Positions 36,250 to 45,060 are shown, counted from the first letter of the stretch. The stretch is DNA of 64,000 nt from Nonomuraea thailandensis (GCF_024172165.1 NZ_JAMZEB010000001.1:558001-622000); one strand, 5' to 3'. Numbers and translations are program-made. Notes: generated by a model from the sequence alone, not told the origin.

Positions 36250-36970
36250 CGACGGGCTCCTCTCCCAAATACGCCTCGATGACGCGCGGATCCCGGACGA
36301 CGTCGGCCGGCCGGCCCGTGGTGAGCACGCGCCCGAGGTCGAGCACCAGCACCGAGTCCGACAGCCGCATCACCGCGGCCATGATGTGCTCGACGAACAC
36401 CAGCGTGGTGCCCTCATTCGCGCGCAGGTCCTCCAGCAGGTCCATCGCAGGCGCCCGTTCGGCTGGGACCAGCCCGGCCAGCACCTCGTCCAGCAGCAGC
36501 ACCCGGGGTCGGCCGGCCAGTGCCCGGGCGAGCTCCAACCGCTTGAGCGCCGCGGTCGGCAGTCCGTCGGTGCGACTGTCCCGCCACCGCCCAAGGGCCA
36601 CACGCTCGATGACCTCCGCCGCGGCGGTCCGCGCCGTACGACGTGAACCGCCGCCGGCCATCACCGCCACGGAGACGTTCTCCAGCACCGACATCGAGGC
36701 GAACGGCTTCATCAGCTGGAAGGTGCGCGACATCCCGGCCGCGGCCACCCGGTGTGGTGGCAGGCCGGTGATGTCCCGGCCGCCCAAGTGGACGGTTCCG
36801 CTGTCCGGGGTGAGCGCCCCTGCGACCAGGTTGAACAGGGTCGTCTTGCCGGCGCCGTTCGGCCCGATGATGCCGAGCACACTGCCTTCGGCCACCTCGA
36901 AGCTGACGTCGTCGACCGCGCGGAGCCCGCGAAACGACTTACTTACCCCGTGCACGGTGAGCAGTGTCAT
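36236..36970 (-). CDS. livG: Branched-chain amino-acid-type ABC transporter ATPase (LivG)
   Basis: A 244-aa ATPase. Walker A is IIGPNGAGKTTLFNLV, Walker B is VLLLDEVLAGLVPAE and the switch histidine is in FVEHIMAAVMRLSDSV. The signature region reads LPTAALKRLELARALAGRP, where the usual LSYGxQR is changed to LPTAALKR. That is an unusual C-loop and may reduce activity or reflect specialisation. The start MTLLTVHGVSKSFRG overlaps the livM stop by 4 bases. Confidence 0.93.
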   Translation of the reverse strand: MTLLTVHGVSKSFRGLRAVDDVSFEVAEGSVLGIIGPNGAGKTTLFNLVAGALTPDSGTVHLGGRDITGLPPHRVAAAGMSRTFQLMKPFASMSVLENVSVAVMAGGGSRRTARTAAAEVIERVALGRWRDSRTDGLPTAALKRLELARALAGRPRVLLLDEVLAGLVPAERAPAMDLLEDLRANEGTTLVFVEHIMAAVMRLSDSVLVLDLGRVLTTGRPADVVRDPRVIEAYLGEEPVDAEA

Positions 36971-37998
36971 CGGCGCAGCCACCTCTCGCGCAGCGCGCCG
37001 TACACGCCTTGCGGCAGCGCGAGGACGATCACGATCAACAGCACGGCGTAGACCATCACGTCGAGGCCTCCGCGGCCCTGCAGGAACTCCAGCCCGGCCG
37101 GGGGGTTGCGCAGCATGGTCGCGGTGACGTCGCTCAGCGGTCCAAGGATGGCCGCTCCGATCACCGGCCCCCAGATGGTGGCCACGCCACCGATGGCCGC
37201 GGGCAGGATCGCCTGCATCGACATGCCCGACCCGAACGCGAGGTCAGGGTCGATGAACATGTAGTACTGCACGTAGAATGCACCGGCGACCGAGGTGATC
37301 GCGCCGGACAGCGCCATCGCGAGCAGCTTGTAGCGCACCACCGGGATGCCGAGGGCGGCCGCAGCGTCCTCGTCGTCCCGCGCCGCCTGCGCGAACTGGC
37401 CGGCCCGGGACTTGACGAACAGGATGCTCGCGGCGACCGCCAGGACGGTCAGGGCGAGCGCGATCCAGAAGTAGTTCGGCGACCCGGGCTCGAACTGCAT
37501 CATCCACCACGACGGCTCGGGGATCAGCGGAACGTTGTAGCCGACCGCTCGGTTCACGAAGTCGCTGTTCGTCGCCACCAGCCGCAGCATCTCGGCGAAG
37601 GAGAAGGTCGCCAGCGCGAAGTAGGCGTGCTTCAGCCGGTACCGCAGAGCGAGGAAGCCGATCACGACGGCGAACAGCGCGGCCACCGCGGTACCAAGGG
37701 CCATCCCGATCCATGGGGAGACCCCTTTCTCCACGAGCAGCCAGGCCGTGACATAGGCACCGAGGCCGAAGTAGGCCGCGTGCCCGAAGCTGAACATCCC
37801 GCCGAAGCCGCTCATCACGTTCCAGCCGACGGCCAGCAGCGCGAAGATCAGCACCCGGACGGCGACGGCCTCCTGCGCCGGCGGCAGGAGCAAGGGCAAC
37901 GGCGCCAGGACGGCGGCCAGCAAGACAAGCACAGCGAAATGGCGGTTCCACGGCAACGTCGGGAGCGCGGTGGCGACTCTGGACTCGGTCATGGTCAT
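36967..37998 (-). CDS. livM: Branched-chain amino-acid-type ABC transporter permease (LivM)
   Basis: A 343-aa inner-membrane permease with about ten hydrophobic segments. The LivM pattern is clear: GWNVMSGFGGMFSFGHAAYF (the conserved G-hS-GHAAFFG region), YRLKHAYFALATFSFAEML and a cytoplasmic loop ARDDEDAAAALGIPVVRYKL that docks with the ATPase, then GAFYVQYYMFIDPDLAFGSG. The GTCATG overlap with livH shows translational coupling. Confidence 0.94.
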   Translation of the reverse strand: MTMTESRVATALPTLPWNRHFAVLVLLAAVLAPLPLLLPPAQEAVAVRVLIFALLAVGWNVMSGFGGMFSFGHAAYFGLGAYVTAWLLVEKGVSPWIGMALGTAVAALFAVVIGFLALRYRLKHAYFALATFSFAEMLRLVATNSDFVNRAVGYNVPLIPEPSWWMMQFEPGSPNYFWIALALTVLAVAASILFVKSRAGQFAQAARDDEDAAAALGIPVVRYKLLAMALSGAITSVAGAFYVQYYMFIDPDLAFGSGMSMQAILPAAIGGVATIWGPVIGAAILGPLSDVTATMLRNPPAGLEFLQGRGGLDVMVYAVLLIVIVLALPQGVYGALRERWLRR

Positions 37999-38996
37999 GG
38001 GCTGCTCCCGAACAGACCTTGCGGGCGGAGGAAGAGGACGAGCACGAACACGATGAAGACCGACAGCAGTGGGCTCTGGCCCGGGAGGCAGAGCGAGCCG
38101 AGCTGCTCGACCAGGCCGACAAGCAGGCCGCCGACGAGCGCGCCCACCACGTTGCCCATGCCGCCCAGAACCACGACCACGAAGGCGATGATGTTGAACA
38201 GCGAGCCGGTGTGCGGCTCGATCGTCACCAGCGGAGCCAGCAACGTCCCGGCGGCACCGGCGCAGGCCGTGCCGATCGCGAAGGTGATCACGTAGATCCT
38301 GCGGGTGTCGATCCCGACCAGCTGGGCTCCGGTGTCGTTGGCGGCCACCGCCCGGATCGCCGTTCCGAGCCGGGTCCGCCGCAGCAGCAGGAAGAGCAGC
38401 CCCGCGAGCACCAGCGCGCCCGCGAAGGCCAGCACCCGGGAGAGGTCCGCGACCGCGCCGAAGATGCCGACGCCCCGCTCTCCAGGCAGCTCGATCGACC
38501 GGGGGTCGGCACCGAAGAACAGCAGCAGTGAGTTCTCGATCAGCAACGAGATTCCGAGGGTGATGAGCAACTGGTTCTGCAGCGGCTTGCCCATCGCACC
38601 GGAAAGCACGCCACGCTGGATCACGGCACCGAGCCCGAACATCACCGGGACACAGACGAGCAGCCCCAGGTACGGATGCAGCCCGGCCGAGGAGACCAGC
38701 CAGTACGACACGAACAGCGCGAGGGCGAGGAACGCACCATGGGCGAAGTTGACGATGTCGAGCACGCCGAAGATCAGCGTGAGGCCCATCGCCGTCAGGC
38801 CGTACACACCGCCGACCAGGATGCCGGTGACGACCGCCTGGATGACGATGACGCCGCTGCCGGCTTGCGCGTACGCGAGGGCCACGGCTGCGACCACTGG
38901 CACGAGGACCACGACCAGCCGGATGAGAGGAGGCTTCCGTCGAGGGGACCGGTCGCGGTGCTCGTCCTCGACGCCACGTGCGAGATCGGTCGTCAT
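37995..38996 (-). CDS. livH: Branched-chain amino-acid-type ABC transporter permease (LivH)
   Basis: A 333-aa permease with a basic, charged N-terminal tail of about 25 residues (RSPRRKPPLIR) before the first helix. Landmarks are GGVYGLTAMGLTLIFGVLDI with NFAHGAFLALALF, the ATPase-docking loop IRAVAANDTGAQLVGIDTRR and VVVLGGMGNVVGALVGGLLV. With LivM it forms the transmembrane channel for the substrate delivered by the upstream lipoprotein. Overlaps the binding-protein stop by 4 bases. Confidence 0.94.
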   Translation of the reverse strand: MTTDLARGVEDEHRDRSPRRKPPLIRLVVVLVPVVAAVALAYAQAGSGVIVIQAVVTGILVGGVYGLTAMGLTLIFGVLDIVNFAHGAFLALALFVSYWLVSSAGLHPYLGLLVCVPVMFGLGAVIQRGVLSGAMGKPLQNQLLITLGISLLIENSLLLFFGADPRSIELPGERGVGIFGAVADLSRVLAFAGALVLAGLLFLLLRRTRLGTAIRAVAANDTGAQLVGIDTRRIYVITFAIGTACAGAAGTLLAPLVTIEPHTGSLFNIIAFVVVVLGGMGNVVGALVGGLLVGLVEQLGSLCLPGQSPLLSVFIVFVLVLFLRPQGLFGSSP

Positions 38997-40237
38997 CGTC
39001 CGGGCTCCGCCGGGTAGACAGGCTTCGCCTCCGCCTTGTCCACGGGATGGACCTGGACCACCTTCTGTCCCTGGACCTGCATGAGGATCGGGATCGCGTT
39101 CCCGTTCTGCCCGGTCTGGTCGAATGAGATCGGACCGTTGGTCGCCATCAGGGAGTCGAGCCTGGTCTTCGCGATCGCGTCGCGAAGTGCCGCGGGTTCG
39201 GCCTTGCCGGCCCGTTCGAGACCGTCGGCGATCACCCGGATCGCTTCGTACGAGAGCACCGCCACGGTCCGGATCTCGGCGCCGTACGCCGCCTTGTACT
39301 TGGCGGCGAGCGCCTTCGTCTGAGGGCTCTTGGCGTCGGCGTGGTAGTTCGCGTCGAAGAACCCATCGCCCGCGCCAGCCGCCTCTGCCGGGAACTGCGG
39401 TATGTCGAACGCGCCGTTGGCCACGCCGTACACCGCGGCGAGGCCTGGCTTGACGGTCTTGACAGCCTGTGCGATGAGCACGCCGTCGCGGTAATAGCCG
39501 GTAACCACCAGGACATCAGCGCCGGACGCCTTGACCGCCGTCACCTGGGTGGTGAAGTCGGAAACGCTCGCGGCGTCATAGCTGGCCGAGGAGACGATCT
39601 GCATGCCGAGCCGCTTCGCCTCCGTCGTGAAGGCGTCCTTGACCGTGGTGCCGAACGGGCCCTGCTCGTGCAGAATCGCCACCTTGGCCGCTGGCTTGCC
39701 GGCCGCCTTCGACACCTCGCTGAGGTACTTCGCACCGTCGATCCCCATCATCTTGGAGCCGGGCGGGATGCGGAACGTGTTCCGGTAGCCCTGCGACAGC
39801 AGCGTGTCGGCGGCGGAGGCGTCGATCACGAACGGCACCTTGTTGCGCTCGGCAACGGAGGAGACGGTCGCGCTGACGGCGCTCTGGTAGGTCCCGATGA
39901 GCGCGACGGCACCTTCGGAGACGACGCGCTGCGCCTCGCTCTGGCCGACCTCGGGCTTGCCCTGGGTGTCGGCGCTCAGCAGTTCGAGCTTGGCGCCGCC
40001 GAGCGACTTGATGCCGCCGGCGCTGTTGACGGCCTCGACGGCGAGCTTGGCACCGTTCTCCATCTGCTGGCCATCCGCGGCGGCGGCTCCACTCAGGGGA
40101 TGGAGCGAACCGATCTTGATAGAGCCGCCCTCCGCGTGGCCGCCCGAGGCGCTCACGGCACCCGACGGCGCGGAGCCGCCGCAGCCAGCGGCCAGCGGCA
40201 CCACGCAGACAAACGCGGCGATCCAGGTCATCTTCAT
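38993..40237 (-). CDS. ABC transporter substrate-binding lipoprotein (Peripla_BP_6, LivK-like)
   Basis: A 414-aa extracytoplasmic binding protein; the start MKMTWIAAFVCVVPLAAGCG follows caggag and has a lipobox (LAAG/C). The mature domain begins IKIGSLHPLSGAAAADGQQM and includes LIGTYQSAVSATVSSVAERN and VVTGYYRDGVLIAQAVK, typical of Peripla_BP_6. This class binds amino acids, amides, aromatic acids and other small acids, so the substrate cannot be read from the fold. It is the first gene of the minus-strand operon, 22 bases from the palindromic operator. Confidence 0.94.
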   Translation of the reverse strand: MKMTWIAAFVCVVPLAAGCGGSAPSGAVSASGGHAEGGSIKIGSLHPLSGAAAADGQQMENGAKLAVEAVNSAGGIKSLGGAKLELLSADTQGKPEVGQSEAQRVVSEGAVALIGTYQSAVSATVSSVAERNKVPFVIDASAADTLLSQGYRNTFRIPPGSKMMGIDGAKYLSEVSKAAGKPAAKVAILHEQGPFGTTVKDAFTTEAKRLGMQIVSSASYDAASVSDFTTQVTAVKASGADVLVVTGYYRDGVLIAQAVKTVKPGLAAVYGVANGAFDIPQFPAEAAGAGDGFFDANYHADAKSPQTKALAAKYKAAYGAEIRTVAVLSYEAIRVIADGLERAGKAEPAALRDAIAKTRLDSLMATNGPISFDQTGQNGNAIPILMQVQGQKVVQVHPVDKAEAKPVYPAEPGR

Positions 40238-40258
40238 GTCTGCTCCTGGCATCCATCG

Positions 40259-40277
40259 TGTTCCGGTAACCGGAACA
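40259..40277. promoter_or_regulatory. Perfect 19-bp palindrome, probable IclR operator
   Basis: tgttccggtaaccggaaca: two 9-base arms around one central base. It lies between the divergent operons, directly upstream of the binding-protein gene and 168 bases from the iclR start, where an IclR dimer would control both promoters. The match to an IclR-type site is inferred from position and symmetry. Confidence 0.75.
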
Positions 40278-40388
40278 GCGTGATGCACAATGTTTCTATC
40301 GTTACGCATCCAGGTCAATAGCTTGTTCAGGTACTTCTGTTACGCAGGCCGGATCGTTGACGAAGCCGCACCCTCCGTGGTGAAATGA

Positions 40389-40407
40389 TGTTCCGCTCAC
40401 AGAAACA
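40389..40407. promoter_or_regulatory. Degenerate second copy of the palindrome
   Basis: tgttccgctcacagaaaca shares the outer TGTT...AACA and the left half TGTTCCG with the perfect site, at the same 19-bp length. It lies 37 bases before the iclR start codon, a suitable place for autoregulation. Confidence 0.45.
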
Positions 40408-40444
40408 CATTGGCACTCGGCTGCGGTCGACTGAAGGGAGTGCG

Positions 40445-41242
40445 GTGGCAGAGAGCCCGGGCACGGAGGCCGCCGCCCGCGTGGCGGATGTACTCCTCCT
40501 CTTTACTGACGGACCCGACTCCCTCGGCGTGTCGGCGATAGCGCGCCAGCTCGACCTTTCCAAGGCGGTCGTGTACCGCATCTTGCAGACACTGCTGGAC
40601 CGCGGGCTGGTCGTGAGCGACGCCGGGACACGGAGATACAGCCTCGGCCCCTCGGCCGCAGCGCTCGGCGCCCGGGCACTGCGTGAATCTCAGCTCCGGG
40701 ACGTCGCGATGCCCGTGCTTCGCCGGCTACGGGCGGAGAGCGGCGAAACCACGACGGTGTCCGCGATCGTTCCCGGTGGAAGGGTCTATCTCGACCAGGT
40801 CGAGAGCGCGCTCGAAATCAAGATGACCGTCGAGGTCGGCCGCCGGTTCCCGCTGCACGCCGGCAGCTCCAGCACCTGCATCCTGGCCTTCCTGCCCACC
40901 ACTGAGCGCGAGGCCATCCTGGCTGGCGACCTGGCCTCCCTGACGAGCCAGACGACGGTCGACCCCGACACCCTGCGGAAGCGGCTGGACGAGATCCGCC
41001 GCAACGGGTTCGCCCGCTCCGACGGCGAGAGGCAAGAGGGCGCGGCCTCACTGGCCGCACCCGTGTTCGGCCTCGACGGCGCGGTGCTGGGCGCCATCTC
41101 GGTCTGCGGGCCCGCCGCCAGGATCGACGAGGCGGCCCGCGAACGGATCATCGAGCCCCTACGCAAGGCCGCCGACGCCATCTCCCGTGGCCTCGGATGG
41201 CGCGGCGGACTGCCCACTGACAGCGCCAGGCTCAACGGGTGA
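40445..41242 (+). CDS. IclR-family transcriptional regulator
   Basis: A 265-aa regulator; the GTG start (VAESPGTEAAARVADVLLLF) has gaagggag at the right distance, and upstream in-frame starts would run through the operator. The N-terminal winged helix is DSLGVSAIARQLDLSKAVVY with RILQTLLDRGLV. The ligand-binding domain includes AESGETTTVSAIVPGGRVYL, FPLHAGSSSTCILAFLP and GFARSDGERQEGAASLAAPV. It divides the two catabolic operons and is the first gene of the plus-strand one, overlapping the CitE-like gene by 4 bases. It probably senses the substrate or an intermediate. Confidence 0.94.
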   Translation: MAESPGTEAAARVADVLLLFTDGPDSLGVSAIARQLDLSKAVVYRILQTLLDRGLVVSDAGTRRYSLGPSAAALGARALRESQLRDVAMPVLRRLRAESGETTTVSAIVPGGRVYLDQVESALEIKMTVEVGRRFPLHAGSSSTCILAFLPTTEREAILAGDLASLTSQTTVDPDTLRKRLDEIRRNGFARSDGERQEGAASLAAPVFGLDGAVLGAISVCGPAARIDEAARERIIEPLRKAADAISRGLGWRGGLPTDSARLNG

Positions 41243-42120
41243 GGGCACCCTTGTCGGCCAGCGTACTGAGATCATGGCTGTACGTCCCGGGCCACCGGAG
41301 GGACCTGGTGGCGAAGGCTCTCGCCGCCGGCGCCGACGCGGTGGTCATCGACCTGGAGGACGCCGTACCGCCTGAGCAGAAGGGGCTCGCCCGGGACACC
41401 GTGAGCAAGATGGCCGGCGAGCCGCGGCCCGAGGGCTCCGCCCAGCTGTGGGTACGAGTCAACCCGCCCGGCAGCGCGTGGGCGGAGGCCGACCTCCGCT
41501 CTGCCTCCGGCTGGGCGGTCGACGGGCTGCGACTGCCCCACGCGGAGGATCCCGAGGTGGTGCGCCAGTTCGCCGACCGAGTCCGGCTGCCCGTCCAGCT
41601 GCTCCTGGAGACCGCGGCCGGGCTCGCCCGCGCCCTCGACCTGGCCCAGGCGCATGCCGGTGTGGCCGGTATCGGGCTCGGTGAAGCCGACCTCTCGGCG
41701 GACCTGCGCGTGCTCACCAGCGCCGGCCTCGACTGGGCCCGCGGCTGGGTGGTCGTTGCGGCCCGCGCTGCCGGCCTGCCCTCCCCCATCCAGAGTGTCT
41801 GGACCGACGTGGCCGACATCGACGGCCTACGCCGGACCACCGAAATCGGACGGGACACCGGGTTCGTAGGCCGGTCGGTCGTGCACCCTCGGCAGGTGCC
41901 CGTCGTGCACAAGGTCTTTCAGCCGCCCGAGGACCAGCTGCGCGCGGCACAGGCCGTCCTGCAGGCTGCCGACGAGGCACGCGCCCGTGGCGAGGTCGCC
42001 CTTCTCGATCCGGACGGCCGGTTCGTCGACCCCGCCGTGGTGGAACGCGCCCGCGTCGTGCTCGCCCTCGCCGCTCGATCCACCCCCCGCCCCGCCACTG
42101 ACCCAGGAGCGACAGCATGA
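41239..42120 (+). CDS. HpcH/HpaI aldolase/CitE-like citrate lyase family protein
   Basis: A 293-aa TIM-barrel lyase. Landmarks: RSWLYVPGHRRDLVAKALAA, GADAVVIDLEDAVPPEQKGL with the metal/substrate acid (DLEDAV), LWVRVNPPGSAWAEADLRSA, GLRLPHAEDPE, LLLETAAGLARALDLAQ and GRSVVHPRQVPVVHKVF. The group contains citramalyl-CoA, malyl-CoA and hydroxymethylglutaryl-type lyases, which cleave a CoA ester into acetyl-CoA or propionyl-CoA plus a 2-oxo acid. With the CaiB-type transferase encoded opposite it forms a plausible activation/cleavage module. GTGA overlap with iclR. Confidence 0.93.
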   Translation: MRAPLSASVLRSWLYVPGHRRDLVAKALAAGADAVVIDLEDAVPPEQKGLARDTVSKMAGEPRPEGSAQLWVRVNPPGSAWAEADLRSASGWAVDGLRLPHAEDPEVVRQFADRVRLPVQLLLETAAGLARALDLAQAHAGVAGIGLGEADLSADLRVLTSAGLDWARGWVVVAARAAGLPSPIQSVWTDVADIDGLRRTTEIGRDTGFVGRSVVHPRQVPVVHKVFQPPEDQLRAAQAVLQAADEARARGEVALLDPDGRFVDPAVVERARVVLALAARSTPRPATDPGATA

Positions 42121-42962
42121 CCACCCGCCCGCAGCAAACCGCCAGATCCACGGACGACGCCCTGCTCGCCGCGGTCACCGACGGCGTCCGCGTGGTCGAG
42201 CTCGGCCAGCCGTTCTTCACCGGGATGCCGTGCTCGCCGAACCACCCGGGGTTCCGGATGAGCTTGCAGCGCCGCCACGGCGACATGGTCAGGCCCGATG
42301 GCGGGTCGGCCGCGAACGAGCTGATCGTCACCGGCGGGCATGTCGGCACCCACGTCGACGCCTTGTCACACGTCAGCCACAACGGCCTCCTGCACGGCGG
42401 GATCGACGCCGCGGAAGCTCAGACCGGCGGGCGGTTCTCCAAGCTCGGCGCCGAGCACACACCCGCCCTGCTGACCCGCGGCGTCCTGCTCGACGTGGCC
42501 GCGGTGCACGGCGTCGACATGCTCCCGGCCGGGTACGGCATCTCCGCCGCCGACCTGCAGGCCGCACAGGACCGGGCCGGCGTACGGGTGGGCCCTGGCG
42601 ACGTCGCGCTGGTACGAACAGGCTGGGCCCGCAACTTCGACGACCCACCGACCTATCTGGGCCAGCACTCCGGCGTGCCCGGCGTGGCCGCCGACGCCGC
42701 GCGCTGGCTGCTGGAGGTAGGAGTTCGCGCCACCGGCTCCGACACCACGGCGTACGAGCAGACTGCACCCGGCGCGGGTCACAGCGTCCTTCCGGTGCAC
42801 CGCATTCTGCTCGTCGAGGGCGGGATCAACATCATCGAACACCTGGCACTCGAGGACGCCGCAGCCGAGGGACTGACCGAGTTCGCCTTCGTCATGGCAC
42901 CGCTGCGCATCGTCGGTGGCACCGGCTCGCCGATCCGTCCCTTCGCGGCGGTGGCAGCATGA
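42117..42962 (+). CDS. Cyclase-family (kynurenine formamidase-like) metal hydrolase
   Basis: A 281-aa protein of the PF04199 cyclase family. The metal-binding motif HxGTHxD is seen as GGHVGTHVDALSHVSHNG, with later residues in LVRTGWARNFDDPPTYLGQH and SDTTAYEQTAPGAGHSVLPV. Members hydrolyse amides or lactones, for example N-formylkynurenine and isatin. The start overlaps the lyase stop (ATGA) and the end overlaps the MmgE/PrpD start. It may act after or instead of the amidohydrolase on a ring-opened or lactone intermediate. Confidence 0.92.
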   Translation: MTTRPQQTARSTDDALLAAVTDGVRVVELGQPFFTGMPCSPNHPGFRMSLQRRHGDMVRPDGGSAANELIVTGGHVGTHVDALSHVSHNGLLHGGIDAAEAQTGGRFSKLGAEHTPALLTRGVLLDVAAVHGVDMLPAGYGISAADLQAAQDRAGVRVGPGDVALVRTGWARNFDDPPTYLGQHSGVPGVAADAARWLLEVGVRATGSDTTAYEQTAPGAGHSVLPVHRILLVEGGINIIEHLALEDAAAEGLTEFAFVMAPLRIVGGTGSPIRPFAAVAA

Positions 42963-44386
42963 CCGAGACGGGCGGCACCGTCGTCCAGCGGCTCGGCGGG
43001 CTGGCACGTCATGTCCAGAAGAACGGGCTGCCGCCGGAGCTCCGCGCAGATATGGCCCGGCGCGTACTCGATGTTCTCGGCAACAGTCTGGCTGCGACCG
43101 GACAGCCTGCGGCGAAAGCCGTCACCGCGGTCGTCCGCGGCTGGGGCAGTGGGGAGGCCACCGCGATCGGCACCCGCCTGCGAACCCCAGCCGCCGCGGC
43201 GGCACTGGTCAACGGCACACTCGCACACAGTCTGGACTTCGACGACACCCATCTGCCGTCGGTGCTGCACCCATCCTCTCCGGTGGTGCCGGCCGCGCTG
43301 GCGGTGGCGGAGGCCCGGGGTGCGAGCGGTCCGGCGCTGCTCGACGCGGCAGGCATCGGCATCGAGGTCGCGGTACGGCTCGGGCTGGGCGGCTACAACC
43401 GTGAGTTCGGCAACTCGGAGTTCTTCGAGCGAGGCCAGCATGCGACGTCGATCTGTGGCGCAGTCGGCGCCGCGGTGGCGGCGGCAACCGTCGCCGGGCT
43501 CGACGAGGAGTGCATCGCACATGCCGCTGGCATCGCCGCCAGCATGGGCTCGGGCCTACTGGAGGCGAACCGGACGGGTGGCACGGTCAAGCGCGTGCAC
43601 TGCGGGTGGGCCGCCCACGCCGGCGTCGTCGCGGCCGAGCTCGCCGAGCACGGACTGACCGGGCCACCCACCGTGGTGGAGGGCCGTTTCGGCTTCCTGC
43701 ACGCGTTCTGCGGCCAGCGCGCCGACGTCGACGCGGTCGTCGACCGGCTCGGTACGCACTGGGAACTGCCGGGGATCTTCTTCAAGCCCTATCCCTGCAA
43801 CCACTTCACCCACGCCGGTATCGATGCCGCCCTCCAGCTGCGCGCACGTGGCGTTCGTCCCGACGACATCCGGGAGATCGAACTCGGCGTGCCGTCACCG
43901 GTGCTGCGCACCATCGCCGAGCCGGTCGCTGACAAGGCCCGGCCCGAGTCCGGCTACCACGCCGCCTTCAGCGGGCCCTACACCGTGGCGGCGGCGCTGG
44001 TCGGCGGCAGCGGGCTCGGGCTCGGGCACGACGACTTCACCGACGCGGCAGCCGCGGACGAGACCCGCCTCGCCCTGGCGGCCCGGGTACGGTGTGTCGC
44101 CGACGCCCGCTGCGACGACATCTTCCCGCACCAGTTTCCGGCAGTGCTCCGTGTACTCCTGCGGGACGGGACCCGGCAGGAGGTTCGGGTGGACGCCAAC
44201 CGCGGTGGACCGCAGAACCCCTTGTCGAGCGAGGAGCTCACGCGGAAGTTCCGGCTCAATGCGGCACCGGTGCTCAGCGACGAGTCTGCGGTACGGCTGG
44301 CGGAGTTGGCCCTTCGGCTGCCAGCGGGCGCCCGGATCGCGGACATGATGGCACTGGTGGCTGACTGCACCCGAGAGGGTCTCTGA
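42959..44386 (+). CDS. MmgE/PrpD family protein (paralogue 3)
   Basis: A 475-aa protein starting MTETGGTVVQRLGGLARHVQ. It is the most canonical of the three: HSLDFDDTHLPSVLHPSSPV, ALLDAAGIGIEVAVRLGLGG, GLLEANRTGGTVKRVHCGWA and FFKPYPCNHFTHAGIDAALQ. The DDTH and K-P-Y-P-C blocks are typical of PrpD/cis-aconitate decarboxylase-like enzymes. It is the last gene of the plus-strand operon. Its placement with the CitE-like lyase suggests dehydration or isomerisation of a citrate- or malate-like intermediate. Confidence 0.92.
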   Translation: MTETGGTVVQRLGGLARHVQKNGLPPELRADMARRVLDVLGNSLAATGQPAAKAVTAVVRGWGSGEATAIGTRLRTPAAAAALVNGTLAHSLDFDDTHLPSVLHPSSPVVPAALAVAEARGASGPALLDAAGIGIEVAVRLGLGGYNREFGNSEFFERGQHATSICGAVGAAVAAATVAGLDEECIAHAAGIAASMGSGLLEANRTGGTVKRVHCGWAAHAGVVAAELAEHGLTGPPTVVEGRFGFLHAFCGQRADVDAVVDRLGTHWELPGIFFKPYPCNHFTHAGIDAALQLRARGVRPDDIREIELGVPSPVLRTIAEPVADKARPESGYHAAFSGPYTVAAALVGGSGLGLGHDDFTDAAAADETRLALAARVRCVADARCDDIFPHQFPAVLRVLLRDGTRQEVRVDANRGGPQNPLSSEELTRKFRLNAAPVLSDESAVRLAELALRLPAGARIADMMALVADCTREGL

Positions 44387-44457
44387 CACGGGTCGGCCCC
44401 CACTCGGGTCGGCGCCACCAGGGGCAAGGTAACTCTGTGCGACTGTCATGACGCTGC

Positions 44458-44640
44458 GTGATGGCCGAGCTCGCTGATCCCGCTGCCGCTGTCGAACGGT
44501 TCGACTGTCCCACGGGTGAGGCGCCAGCGGGGAGCACCTGCCGGACACTGGGCGGCAAGGTCGCTCCGAAGTACCACACGCCACGCTTCATGCTGGCGCC
44601 CCACCTCCGGGTCGAGTTGGAGGTGCGCACGCCGGCAGCA
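44458..44640 (+). pseudogene. Small zinc-finger-like protein fragment fused to resolvase sequence
   Basis: The frame contains DCPTGEAPAGSTCRTLGGKV, APKYHTPRFMLAPHLRVELE and VRTP, after which the sequence switches to resolvase. In other actinomycetes a similar CPxCxAPAGxxC protein sits just before a resolvase gene. Here one cysteine of the second pair is missing and the C-terminus has been lost by deletion. Confidence 0.5.
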
Positions 44641-45060
44641 CCGCTCAGCAGGAACTGCAGAGCCAGCTAGACGCTCTGCAGGAGGCAGGCTGTGAGCCGA
44701 TCTTCTCCGAGAAGATCAGCACGCGCGTCAAGTGCGGCCGGAGTTCTTCAAGGCGATGGAATACGCGCGCACCATCAAACAGACTGTCCCGCATTAGCGG
44801 GTGATCTTCACCGGGCACGAGATGAAACGCTTGGGCCGAGGCGCCGCCGAGTTGCTGACCATCGCCGAAGAACTGCGTCATCACGACATCGAACTGGAGC
44901 TGCTGACCCGCCCGCTGCAGGGCATCTACCACCCGTCCGGGCATGGGGCGGCGTTGTGCGCGTTCTTCGCCGGGATGGCCGAGTCCGAGCGCGAGTACAT
45001 CCGTGAAAGTCACCGGAAGGCCAGGCTTCGGCTCGCGAGCGCGGCCGCCACGGCGGGCGG
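44640..45060 (+). pseudogene. Serine recombinase/resolvase, broken
   Basis: Fragments in changing frames: QLDALQEAGCEPIFSEKIST, then RPEFFKAMEYARTIKQTV with a stop, then MKRLGRGAAELLTIAEELRH, LELLTRPLQGIYHPSGHGAA and FFAGMAESEREYIRESHRKA. These follow the order of a Tn3-type resolvase catalytic domain up to its long helix; the N-terminal serine and the DNA-binding helix-turn-helix are missing. Confidence 0.8.

Noticed and set aside
36964..38295. Plus-strand frame of 443 codons opposite livM/livH
   Set aside because: Rich in His, Asp, Glu and Arg with no domain; mirrors the membrane-helix codons of the permease genes.
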